DNA from: Phycicoccus sp. CSK15P-2
GTDB lineage: Bacteria; Actinomycetota; Actinomycetes; Actinomycetales; Dermatophilaceae
DNA: 64,000 nt
Direction of reading: 5' to 3'
Assembly: GCF_016888005.1 (NCBI RefSeq)
Contig: NZ_JAFDVE010000032.1
Span: forward strand, 17,026 to 81,025
Positions 17,393 through 24,264 of this stretch are shown here, one piece after another; the first letter of the stretch is position 1, and every line of letters begins with the position of its first letter. The position numbers and the translations under genes were made by a program. Under the pieces are notes generated by a model. The model searched no databases and was not told the DNA's origin. It saw only the letters and a program-made list of their open reading frames with translations.

Positions 17393-19192
17393 ATGTCACG
17401 TTCTGCCGGAGACGGCGTCCACACGGGTGCGCTCGGGACCGGGGCGGTCGTCGCCAGCGCGATGACGAGCCTCATCGTGCTGGCGGCCGGCGCCGCTCGC
17501 GGACTGGACTTCTGGGACGAGTCGTACACGCTGCTCCTCGTGGACCGTCCGGACGCTTCGTACGCTGCGGGGGAGGTGTTCCTCTTCCAGTTCCTCCTGC
17601 ACCCCGTGTTCGTGGCGCTCGGCCGTGACGTCGCGCTGCTCCGGCTCGTCGGTTTCCTCATGCTTGTGCTCGCGGCGGTGGCGGCCACACGAGCGGTCGG
17701 GGCGTTCCTGGCATCCGAGGAGGTGCCGGTCACACCGTGGTGGTCACGGATGGCGCCGGCGGTGGTGGCGGCGACGACCCCCATGGCGTTCATCGGAGCA
17801 GGCAGGGTGCCCACCTACCGCGTAGTCGTCGTGATCGCCCTGCTGGTCGTCGTGTGGGGGGTGTGCCGGATGTGGGCGAGTGCCCGTCCGGAGTGGGGCC
17901 TGCTGGTGGGTGCGGCTCTCGTCGTGACCTTCACCGGCAAGCCGCCCTCGGCGCTCGCAGCCGGCGTGGTCGTCGCCCTCGCGGTCGCAGGGCGTGGCGA
18001 GCCGAGGTTCGTCGGCCGGGCGGCACTGTACGGGCTTCTCGGGGCGATCGTGGCTGTCTCCGCTGTGTTGGTCGCTTCGGGCCTTTCGCCTCTGGGAGTC
18101 GTGGCGTACCTGCAGGGTGGACTCGAGATGGTGTCCGCCTCGGGGACCCACTCGTCGTGGTGGACGATGCTGGGGTTCGCGCCCGTATCCGCCCGGGTCC
18201 TTCTCGTGTTCGGGCCTCTGCTGGTGCTCCCGCTGCTCCTGGCTCTGCACGACTCCGCTCGGAGGGGCGACGACCCCCGTCGGGCAGCCCTCCTCCAGGT
18301 GGGGATGGGCATCCTGGCCCCCGCGGTCGCCGCCGTCCTGGCCGTGGTGTTGCTGTCGGCCCAGGGGTACGGTAGCCAGGTCCAACAGTGGACCTTCCTG
18401 TGGGGCATCGCGGCAGCGCTGCTCCTGGTCGTGTCGGTGCATCGCGCGAGCGGTCCGCGGCGCCTGCGTGCGGTCGGGGTGGTGCTCCTTCTCCTGTCGC
18501 TGCCCTATGCGGCGACAGTCGGCACGAACACGAACTTCGCCCAGACGATGACCCAGGCCGCGGCGTTCTGGGCCCTGGCCGTGATGGCGGCCGGGCTCCT
18601 CCTGGCTCGGGAGTGGCCGCCGGGTCGCGGACTGCTCCTTCCTCTCTCGCTGTGGCTCGCCGCGACGACCGTGGCGGTGCAGGTGGCCTGGTTCGCGGAC
18701 CGCGAGGAGGGCATCAGCCTTCGCGAGGACACGGTGCAGTCACGGGTTCTCGGAGGGTCGCTCTGGCTCGAGCCGGACAGCGCCGAGCTGGTGTCCGAGC
18801 TGTCCACGATGACCCGCAACGCGTCGTTGACGGATCGCCCGGCTATCGACCTGACCGGCTACGGCGCAGGCTACGAGCTGCTCCTGGGGGCCCGTCCCCT
18901 GGGGAGGGCGTCGTTCTTCGGGACGTTCGACGGGGCCTATCGCGGCGCGCGTCTGGGGCTGGAACGCGAGAGCTGCCGCGACCGGGCCGAGGCGGTCGTG
19001 CTGGTCGCGTCGCACAACCCCTTGGATGTCAGCGCAGCGGTCCAGGCATGGGGTCTGAACCTGGATACCGACTACACCGAGATCGGGCGCTTCCGCCCTA
19101 CGCACGGTGGGGCGGTCGTCCGCAGCCAGACAGTGCGCGTGTTGCTGCCGACCGAACACGTCGGCCAGGTGCTCGGGTGCCCCCACGCATGA
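17393..19192 (+). CDS. GT-C-like polytopic membrane protein, paralogue A
   Basis: A 599-residue membrane protein with about twelve hydrophobic helices. After the first helix comes GLDFWDESYTLLLV (37-50) with an acidic D42-E43 pair, the position of the catalytic acidic motif in the first outer loop of GT-C polyprenyl-phosphate-sugar-dependent transferases. The C-terminal 140 residues form an external domain with DLTGYGAGYELLLGARPLG and a CRDRAEAVVLVASHNP segment. The gene at 24251 encodes a clear paralogue with the same signatures. Substrates cannot be predicted. The ATG at 17393 has a purine-rich ribosome binding site. Confidence 0.72.
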   Translation: MSRSAGDGVHTGALGTGAVVASAMTSLIVLAAGAARGLDFWDESYTLLLVDRPDASYAAGEVFLFQFLLHPVFVALGRDVALLRLVGFLMLVLAAVAATRAVGAFLASEEVPVTPWWSRMAPAVVAATTPMAFIGAGRVPTYRVVVVIALLVVVWGVCRMWASARPEWGLLVGAALVVTFTGKPPSALAAGVVVALAVAGRGEPRFVGRAALYGLLGAIVAVSAVLVASGLSPLGVVAYLQGGLEMVSASGTHSSWWTMLGFAPVSARVLLVFGPLLVLPLLLALHDSARRGDDPRRAALLQVGMGILAPAVAAVLAVVLLSAQGYGSQVQQWTFLWGIAAALLLVVSVHRASGPRRLRAVGVVLLLLSLPYAATVGTNTNFAQTMTQAAAFWALAVMAAGLLLAREWPPGRGLLLPLSLWLAATTVAVQVAWFADREEGISLREDTVQSRVLGGSLWLEPDSAELVSELSTMTRNASLTDRPAIDLTGYGAGYELLLGARPLGRASFFGTFDGAYRGARLGLERESCRDRAEAVVLVASHNPLDVSAAVQAWGLNLDTDYTEIGRFRPTHGGAVVRSQTVRVLLPTEHVGQVLGCPHA

Positions 19193-19219
19193 CGCATCCG
19201 CGACTCTCCGGAACCGCGA

Positions 19220-19248
19220 CCGCCCCACGTCGTCGGGGTGGGAGGCGG
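19220..19248 (+). terminator. Possible hairpin between convergent genes
   Basis: CCGCCCCAC (19220-19228) can pair with GTGGGAGGCGG (19238-19248) with a small bulge, in the 63-bp gap between the convergent genes ending at 19192 and 19256. It could terminate either transcript. No U-tract is present. Confidence 0.35.
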
Positions 19249-19255
19249 GCGGGAC

Positions 19256-19792
19256 TCAGGGGGACGGCGCTGCCAGGACGAGACGTTCGGCGTGGGGGAG
19301 GCGCAGCAGGTCCGCACCGGGGACGAGGATCTTGCTGCGGCGCAGTCCGCTCCCGATGACGACCTCCCCGGCGTCCACCACGGCGTCGTCGACGAGCACC
19401 GGCCAGCCGTCTGGCAGACCGACCGGGGTGATCCCACCGAACTCCATGCGGGTCAGCCCGACCGCGTCGTCGTGGGGCGCGAACGAGATCTTCCTCGCGC
19501 CGAGGTGACGCCGGACGACACCGTTGATGTCGGCCCGGTGGGTCGCGAGGACGACCACGGCGGCGTAGGTCGTGACACCGGCACGCTTGGCTGCGACGAC
19601 AACGCAGTTCGCGCTGGCGCCCGGAGCGACGTCATAGGCGTCGCAGAGTGCGGCGGTGTCGGCGAGGGCGGGGTCGATCTCGGCGACCTCCGCTCCCGGT
19701 ACTGAGCCTGCCGCCGCGGCAACCGGCGGTGCGAGTAGCTCAGGGCGGGCGGAGGCGGGGATCCAGTCGAGGCGTCCGCGGGATGTCGGCAT
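19256..19792 (-). CDS. YbaK/EbsC-family aminoacyl-tRNA deacylase-like protein
   Basis: A 178-residue protein of the YbaK/ProX-like editing family, which hydrolyses mischarged aminoacyl-tRNAs. Seen: a CVVVAAKRAG strand near residues 70-79, the VVRRHLGARKISFAP core (about 97-111), GLTRMEFGGITPVGLP (117-132), and a final SKILVPGADLLRL segment. ATG 19792 gives MPTSRGRLDW; a GTG three codons upstream (19801) is an alternative, and neither has a strong ribosome binding site. It is convergent with the preceding membrane protein and looks like housekeeping cargo in the glycan region. Confidence 0.8.
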   Translation of the reverse strand: MPTSRGRLDWIPASARPELLAPPVAAAAGSVPGAEVAEIDPALADTAALCDAYDVAPGASANCVVVAAKRAGVTTYAAVVVLATHRADINGVVRRHLGARKISFAPHDDAVGLTRMEFGGITPVGLPDGWPVLVDDAVVDAGEVVIGSGLRRSKILVPGADLLRLPHAERLVLAAPSP

Positions 19793-20126
19793 GTTGGCCA
19801 CGGTAGGTGAACGGAGCTACTCCCGGCGTCGTCGTCGACGCCGGGAGCGCCGATTGGAGGTTCGACCGGTTGGGGGCGCCGTTGATGCGCGTGCCGAGCC
19901 CGGACCCGTTCCGTGGGTTCTCCGGGGATGGGGCCCTCGTGTCGGCGATCGTGACGCCTGGGCGTGCCCGACCATCTAGGGTGGTGGAGGTGCGACTGTC
20001 CTCGAGCGATTAGGTCCGTTCGTCGAGCGAGGAGACCAGGGCGGAGCGGTAAGACGAGGAAGGACGCGATGGGGGAGACTTTCACCGACCCGTTGCTCCC
20101 CGTCACCCGCACGGGCGACACCTCCC
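19793..20126. other. 334-bp region with repeat P and a leader ORF, no conventional gene
   Basis: The first half (19793-19960) shows nothing recognisable. Then follow repeat P (a promoter, 19967-20000) with a seven-codon leaderless frame, and from 20069 a 21-codon frame with a strong ribosome binding site that overlaps the next gene. Each is listed separately. Confidence 0.6.
19967..20000 (+). repeat. Repeat P, copy 1: leaderless promoter upstream of the GT87-like gene
   Basis: This 34-nt segment is identical in 32 positions to 26112-26145. It holds a TAGGGT -10 box (19977-19982), seven bases, then GTG CGA CTG TC (19990-20000). In this copy the frame from GTG 19990 reads VRLSSSD and stops at 20013. 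In copy 2 the same codons open a full membrane protein. Identity ends abruptly after GTC in both directions of comparison downstream. Confidence 0.85.
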
Positions 20127-20134
20127 GTGAGTGA
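20069..20134 (+). CDS. Possible 21-residue leader peptide or small protein
   Basis: ATG 20069 has an excellent ribosome binding site (GAGGAAGG, five bases away) and opens a 21-codon frame starting MGETFTDPLLPVT whose TGA stop (20132-20134) overlaps the GTG start of the GT87-like gene at 20127 in another frame. The arrangement suggests translational coupling: ribosomes loaded here would terminate on top of the next start, which has no good ribosome binding site. It could also be a functional small protein. No similarity is recognised. Confidence 0.45.
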   Translation: MGETFTDPLLPVTRTGDTSRE

Positions 20135-20996
20135 GCCGACCCTCGGCCCGGACCAAGCCGACCCACGTCCCACTGACCGGTTCACCGGTCGTGCCCTGCT
20201 GTCCAGGGCCGCCCGGGACGCGCTGTGGGTCGCTGCGGTACCGGCGCTTCTCTTGGTCTGGGTCCCTCTGATGGATGACATCGGTACCGACTCCGCCCAT
20301 GCGTACTGGAACGCGTGGAACCAGGACCTGTACGGGGCCGGGCCGGGGTCGGTCGACGCCTACAACTACTCGCCTGCTTTTGCCCAGCTGTTGTACCCGG
20401 TGACGTTGTTGTCGTGGCCGGTGTTCCTCGTCGTGTGGTCGGCCCTTCTCGTGACAGCCCTCGTCTGGCTCATGTGGCCGCTTCCTCACAGCTGGCGATG
20501 GCCCGTCCTGCTGTACGTGATACCGCCGGCGGTGGCGATCGGGAACATCGAACCTCTGCTCGCGGTCGTGGCGGTGCTCGGGTTCCGGTGCCCGTGCCTC
20601 TGGGCGTTCCCACTGCTGACCAAGGTGGTGCCCGGGGTGGGGGTCCTGTGGTTCGTGGTTCGCCGAGAGTGGCGCCACGCGGCGTGGGCCGTCGGAGCGA
20701 CTCTCGGCGTGCTGACGCTGTCCTTTGTGGCCGACCCCGGACTGTGGTTCGCCTGGGGGCAGTTCCTGCTGGCCAGCTCTGATACGCACATCCGTTACCT
20801 GCCCCTCTGGATCCGCCTACCGGTGGCCGTGGGGCTGACCGTGTGGGGTGCGTTGCGAGCCCGTCCGACCACTCTGGCCGTGGCCATGATGTTCGCGATG
20901 CCGTTGTGGTCGTCCGGAGTGCTTCTCATGCTGACGGCGGTTCCACGACTCTCCCGCCTCCGAGGGCCGGAGACGGCGTCACGGCCGCAGAGGTAG
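20127..20996 (+). CDS. GT87/DUF2029-like membrane mannosyltransferase, short
   Basis: A 289-residue protein with about eight membrane helices. The outer-loop segment AYNYSPAFAQLLYPVTLL and the later PPAVAIGNIEPLLAVVAVLG plus PLLTKVVPGVGVLWF follow the DUF2029/GT87 pattern (substrate loop, then G-N/Q and K-P/V motifs) of polyprenyl-phosphomannose-dependent transferases such as PimE. It is about 100 residues shorter than typical members, mainly at the C-terminal end. The GTG at 20127 is used; translation may be coupled to the short frame at 20069. Repeat S begins 5 bases before its stop. Confidence 0.68.
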   Translation: MSEPTLGPDQADPRPTDRFTGRALLSRAARDALWVAAVPALLLVWVPLMDDIGTDSAHAYWNAWNQDLYGAGPGSVDAYNYSPAFAQLLYPVTLLSWPVFLVVWSALLVTALVWLMWPLPHSWRWPVLLYVIPPAVAIGNIEPLLAVVAVLGFRCPCLWAFPLLTKVVPGVGVLWFVVRREWRHAAWAVGATLGVLTLSFVADPGLWFAWGQFLLASSDTHIRYLPLWIRLPVAVGLTVWGALRARPTTLAVAMMFAMPLWSSGVLLMLTAVPRLSRLRGPETASRPQR

Positions 20997-21110
20997 CCCT
21001 GGGACTGCACCACCGGCTCGGGTGATGGCTCTCGCGCTGCCCCAGAAGGGCGAGTCCACGTGGCCGGCCAGGACGAGCCGGAGCCCTACTCGCTGCTGAG
21101 GTTCCGCAAG
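20992..21110 (+). repeat. Repeat S, copy 1: degraded copy of the ahcY promoter and leader
   Basis: The segment parallels 27301-27414 upstream of ahcY. Shared blocks in order: GGTAGCC, GCACCACCGGCT(T/C)GGGTGATG, CTCGC, CCCAGAAGGGCGA, and finally GAGG...TTCCGCA(A/T)G, where copy 2 has the ahcY ATG and copy 1 has AAG. The -10 box TAGCCT of copy 2 is interrupted here (TAGCCCT), so this copy is probably no longer an active promoter. Its folding elements (CACCAC with GGGTGATG; CTCGC with GCGAG; CCC-CAGAA-GGG) are preserved. Confidence 0.75.
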
Positions 21111-21114
21111 GCGT

Positions 21115-21148
21115 GCGGAGGGCCGTTCCGTCCGGGGTGGCCCTCCGC
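21115..21148 (+). terminator. Strong hairpin, probable terminator or attenuator
   Basis: GCGGAGGGCC (21115-21124) pairs perfectly with GGCCCTCCGC (21139-21148) around a 14-nt loop. It stands directly after repeat S copy 1 and before the GT2 gene, so it may end transcription from the GT87-like gene or act as an attenuator within the leader of the amino-sugar cassette. The rest of 21149-21290 contains further short GC hairpins and a TACCGT -10-like box at 21230-21235. Confidence 0.55.
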
Positions 21149-21290
21149 CGTTCGTGGGCGGCTCGTCCGGGGGTCCTCCGAACGGTCAGAACTCCCCTCC
21201 GGGGTCTTCGCCCCACGGGGGTCCCTGAATACCGTTCAGTGACTCCCGCGCGCGAGGCGCGGTCCTACCCACGACGCCGGAAGGGGCGAG

Positions 21291-22301
21291 ATGAGCTCCC
21301 TGGACGACGCGGTCCGGGACGGCGTCACCGTCGTCGTCCCGTGCTACCGCTCCGAGGAGACCCTCGGACCGCTCGTCGACCAGCTGCTCCCGGCACTGTC
21401 CGCGCTCACCCCCCACCACGAGGTCCTCCTCGTCGTCGACGGGTCGCCCGATGCCACGGCGGCGGTCGCCCGCGAGGTGGCCGGTGCTGCGCGCGACACC
21501 GTGCGGGTGATCGAGCTCCGACGCAACTACGGACAGCACAACGCGCTCATCGCCGGCGTCGCCCAGGCACGTTACGGCGTGACGGTGACCATGGACGACG
21601 ACCTCCAGCATCGTCCCGACCAGCTCGGCACACTCCTCGCGCCGCTCGATGACCCCCGGGTCGACCTCGTGTACGGCGTGCCGGTGGAGGAGGAGCACGG
21701 CGCGGTGCGCTCGCTCGCCTCTCGCACCGTCAAGTCGGCACTCGCCGTGGCCGGTGTCCCCAACGCACGTGACGTCAGCGCCTTCCGTGCCTTTCGCACC
21801 GACCTGCGCGAAGCCTTCGCGCACGTCACCGACCCGTTCGTCTCGCTCGACGTCGTCCTCTCCTGGGCGACGACAGGGGTCCGCCGAGCGCAGGTGCGGA
21901 TGGACCGTCGGGTCGACGGGGAGTCGGGCTACACCGTCCGGCGCCTCCTCGGCCACGCGGCGAACATGGTCACCGGCTACAGCGTGCTCCCGCTGCGCCT
22001 CGTCACCTGGCTCGGGCTGGCCGTCTCCACGCTCGGGCTCGTCGCCCTCGCCTCGGTCCTCGTCATGTACTGGACCGGTCGGATCCAGGTGGCCGGGTTC
22101 ACGACCGTCGTCGCGATGCTCAGCATCCTGTCCGGAACCCTCATGCTCTCGCTCGGCGTCGTCGGCGAGTACCTCGGCCGGCTGCACGTCCGCTCGATGC
22201 AGCGTCCGGCGTACGTCATCCGCCCCGAGCGGCTCGCCGCGTCCGGCGTGGGCGCTGCGTGCGACTGCGTGACCGACGCACGAACGGGCCACCGGCGATG
22301 A
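21291..22301 (+). CDS. Polyprenyl-phosphate glycosyltransferase (GT2, ArnC/GtrB type)
   Basis: A 336-residue enzyme. The GT-A domain opens with VTVVVPCYRSEETL, has LLVVDGSPDAT and the catalytic acidic motif TMDDDLQHRPDQ (about 99-110), and is followed by two C-terminal membrane helices (about 235-300) ending in GVVGEYLGRLHVRS. That is the ArnC/GtrB/CsbB pattern: transfer of a sugar from a nucleotide donor to undecaprenyl or decaprenyl phosphate at the inner face of the membrane. Given the two following genes, a dTDP-4-acetamido-4,6-dideoxyhexose is a plausible donor. GGAAGGGG precedes ATG 21291. The stop overlaps the aminotransferase start. Confidence 0.85.
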   Translation: MSSLDDAVRDGVTVVVPCYRSEETLGPLVDQLLPALSALTPHHEVLLVVDGSPDATAAVAREVAGAARDTVRVIELRRNYGQHNALIAGVAQARYGVTVTMDDDLQHRPDQLGTLLAPLDDPRVDLVYGVPVEEEHGAVRSLASRTVKSALAVAGVPNARDVSAFRAFRTDLREAFAHVTDPFVSLDVVLSWATTGVRRAQVRMDRRVDGESGYTVRRLLGHAANMVTGYSVLPLRLVTWLGLAVSTLGLVALASVLVMYWTGRIQVAGFTTVVAMLSILSGTLMLSLGVVGEYLGRLHVRSMQRPAYVIRPERLAASGVGAACDCVTDARTGHRR

Positions 22302-23473
22302 GCAGTCTGCCCCGTCCCGGAGTGCGGCGCACGGCGGCTCCGGTCCGGTTCACGGCACCGTTGCGCACGGGCCGGGAGCAGGAGTACCTGGCCCAGGTAC
22401 TCGCGTCACCCATGTGGCACGGCGACGGGGTCTTCACCCGGCGGGCGAGCGCGTGGCTGCGCGAGCTGACCGGCGTCCCGGGGGCACTCCTCACTCCCTC
22501 GTGCACGCACGCACTGGAGCTCGCGGCGATCCTCCTCGGGCTCGGCCCCGGTGACGAGGTCGTGTGCCCGAGCTTCACGTTCACCTCGACCGCGACCGCC
22601 ATCGCGGTGCGGGGCGCGACGCCGGTGTTCGTCGACGTCCGCCCGGACACTCTCGGCCTCGACGTCGAGGCGGTCCGTGCAGCCCTCACGCCGCGGACGA
22701 AGGCGATCTTCGTCGTCCACTACGGCGGGGTCGCGGCCGACATCGAGGACCTCGTCGCCCTCGCGGACGACCACGGGATCGCGGTCGTCGAGGACAACGC
22801 CCACGGGCTCGGAGCCCGCTGGCGCGGGCGTCCACTCGGCACCTTCGGTGCTCTCGCGGCGCAGAGCTTCCACGACACCAAGAACATCACCTGTGGTGAG
22901 GGCGGGGCGCTGCTCGTCAACGACGCCGTGATGCTCGAGCGGGCCGAGGTCGTGCGGGAGAAGGGCACCGACCGTTCGCGCTTCCTCCGCGGAGAGGTCG
23001 ACAGGTACACCTGGCAGGATGTCGGCTCCTCGTACCTGCCGAGCGAGCTGACGGCGGCCGTCCTCGTCGCGCAGTCGGAGGCGTTCGACCGCGTCCAGGC
23101 GCGGCGCCACGAGGTCTGGGACAGGTACGCCCGCGAGCTCGCCCCCTGGGCCGCGAAGCAGGGCGTCACCCTCATGCACGTTCCCGAGGGCAACGAGCAC
23201 CCGGCACACGTCTTCTACGTGCTCGCGCCCACCCCCGAGGACCAGTCCGGGCTCATCCGCCATCTCGGTGAGCAGGAGATCTCGGCCGTCTTCCACTACC
23301 AGCCCCTCGACTCCTCGCCTGCGGGCCGGAGGCTCGGCCGGACTCCCGTCCCGTGCACGGTGTCGGCCGACGTCGCCGGCCGCATCGTCCGGCTCCCGTT
23401 GCACCCAGGTCTCGACGACGACGAGGTCGCGCGAGTGGTCGACGCGGTCTCGGCGTACCGTTCCGAGGCATGA
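22298..23473 (+). CDS. DegT/WecE-type dTDP-4-keto-6-deoxyhexose aminotransferase
   Basis: A 391-residue PLP enzyme of the DegT/DnrJ/EryC1/StrS family. The PLP lysine is K195 in SFHDTKNITCGEGG, almost identical to the motif of enterobacterial WecE/RffA (dTDP-4-amino-4,6-dideoxygalactose synthase); VEDNAHG (164-170) holds the ring-nitrogen aspartate. The family converts dTDP-4-keto-6-deoxyglucose to the 4-amino sugar using glutamate. The dTDP-sugar precursor genes (rmlA/rmlB) are not in the window. The ATG at 22298 overlaps the GT2 stop (ATGA), placing the enzyme in the same operon. Confidence 0.88.
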   Translation: MSSLPRPGVRRTAAPVRFTAPLRTGREQEYLAQVLASPMWHGDGVFTRRASAWLRELTGVPGALLTPSCTHALELAAILLGLGPGDEVVCPSFTFTSTATAIAVRGATPVFVDVRPDTLGLDVEAVRAALTPRTKAIFVVHYGGVAADIEDLVALADDHGIAVVEDNAHGLGARWRGRPLGTFGALAAQSFHDTKNITCGEGGALLVNDAVMLERAEVVREKGTDRSRFLRGEVDRYTWQDVGSSYLPSELTAAVLVAQSEAFDRVQARRHEVWDRYARELAPWAAKQGVTLMHVPEGNEHPAHVFYVLAPTPEDQSGLIRHLGEQEISAVFHYQPLDSSPAGRRLGRTPVPCTVSADVAGRIVRLPLHPGLDDDEVARVVDAVSAYRSEA

Positions 23474-24264
23474 GCTGGGACAGCCTCGGGGGGACCGGGG
23501 TCATGGGTGCCCTGTCCGTCTACGACACCCGGCGTTTCGGGATGCGGGTGGCTCGGATGTCGGTGCGTGCCGAGGAGCACGACGTCCGGGGTGCGGCGCG
23601 CGAGATCATGCGGCACTGGGAGCGCCTCAACGTGAGAATCGCCGTCGTGCGCTGGCCTCTGCACGCGGCTGCTGTGGCCGACCACCTCACCGACGCCGGG
23701 ATGACCGTCGTCCCCGCGGACCGGCTCGCCTACTGGGGGGCCGACCTTTTCGCCTCCCCGCCCGTCGGCTCGGACAGTGCGGTGGTTCCCCTGTCTGCAC
23801 AGCCCGAGCTCGCCGACGCCGTCGCCGAAGCGACCGCCGAGACCTTCCGCGGTTACCGGAACCACTACGAGGCGAGCGAATGCTTCCCGGCCGAGGACGT
23901 CCTCGCCGGCTACGTCGAGTGGGCCCGGCGCTGCATCGACACCCGCCCGGAGCACGTCGTCGTCGCCGTGGACGGTGACGAGGTCACCGCCTTCGCGACG
24001 ACCACACCGCTGGCCGACGGACAGACCCTCGAGGTGGACCTCGCCGGGACGGTCGAGGCTCGTCGCCGTGAGGGCTGGTACTCACGGCTCGTCGACGGCC
24101 TGCTGTCGCACGCCGAGGCGCTCGGCTTCGACCGGGTCGTCATCTCGACCCAGGAGTGGAACCGTCCCGTGCAGGCGGTCTGGGCGCGCGCGGGCTTCCG
24201 GGGTTTCGCCGCCTTCGAGACCGTGCACCTCACCCGCACCCCGGCCGACGATGCGGACACCTGA
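23470..24264 (+). CDS. GNAT acetyltransferase, WecD/RffC-like
   Basis: A 264-residue protein with a C-terminal GNAT fold (about 120-255): EHVVVAVDGDEVTAFATTT (strand pair), VEARRREGWYSRLVDGLLSHA in the acetyl-CoA loop region, and RVVISTQEWNRPVQAVWARAGF at the end. The N-terminal half resembles the extra domain of WecD/RffC, the dTDP-fucosamine N-acetyltransferase that follows WecE in enterobacterial antigen synthesis. With the preceding aminotransferase it probably makes a dTDP-4-acetamido-4,6-dideoxyhexose. Assignment rests on context as well as fold. Start ATG 23470 overlaps the previous stop (ATGA). Confidence 0.78.
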   Translation: MSWDSLGGTGVMGALSVYDTRRFGMRVARMSVRAEEHDVRGAAREIMRHWERLNVRIAVVRWPLHAAAVADHLTDAGMTVVPADRLAYWGADLFASPPVGSDSAVVPLSAQPELADAVAEATAETFRGYRNHYEASECFPAEDVLAGYVEWARRCIDTRPEHVVVAVDGDEVTAFATTTPLADGQTLEVDLAGTVEARRREGWYSRLVDGLLSHAEALGFDRVVISTQEWNRPVQAVWARAGFRGFAAFETVHLTRTPADDADT

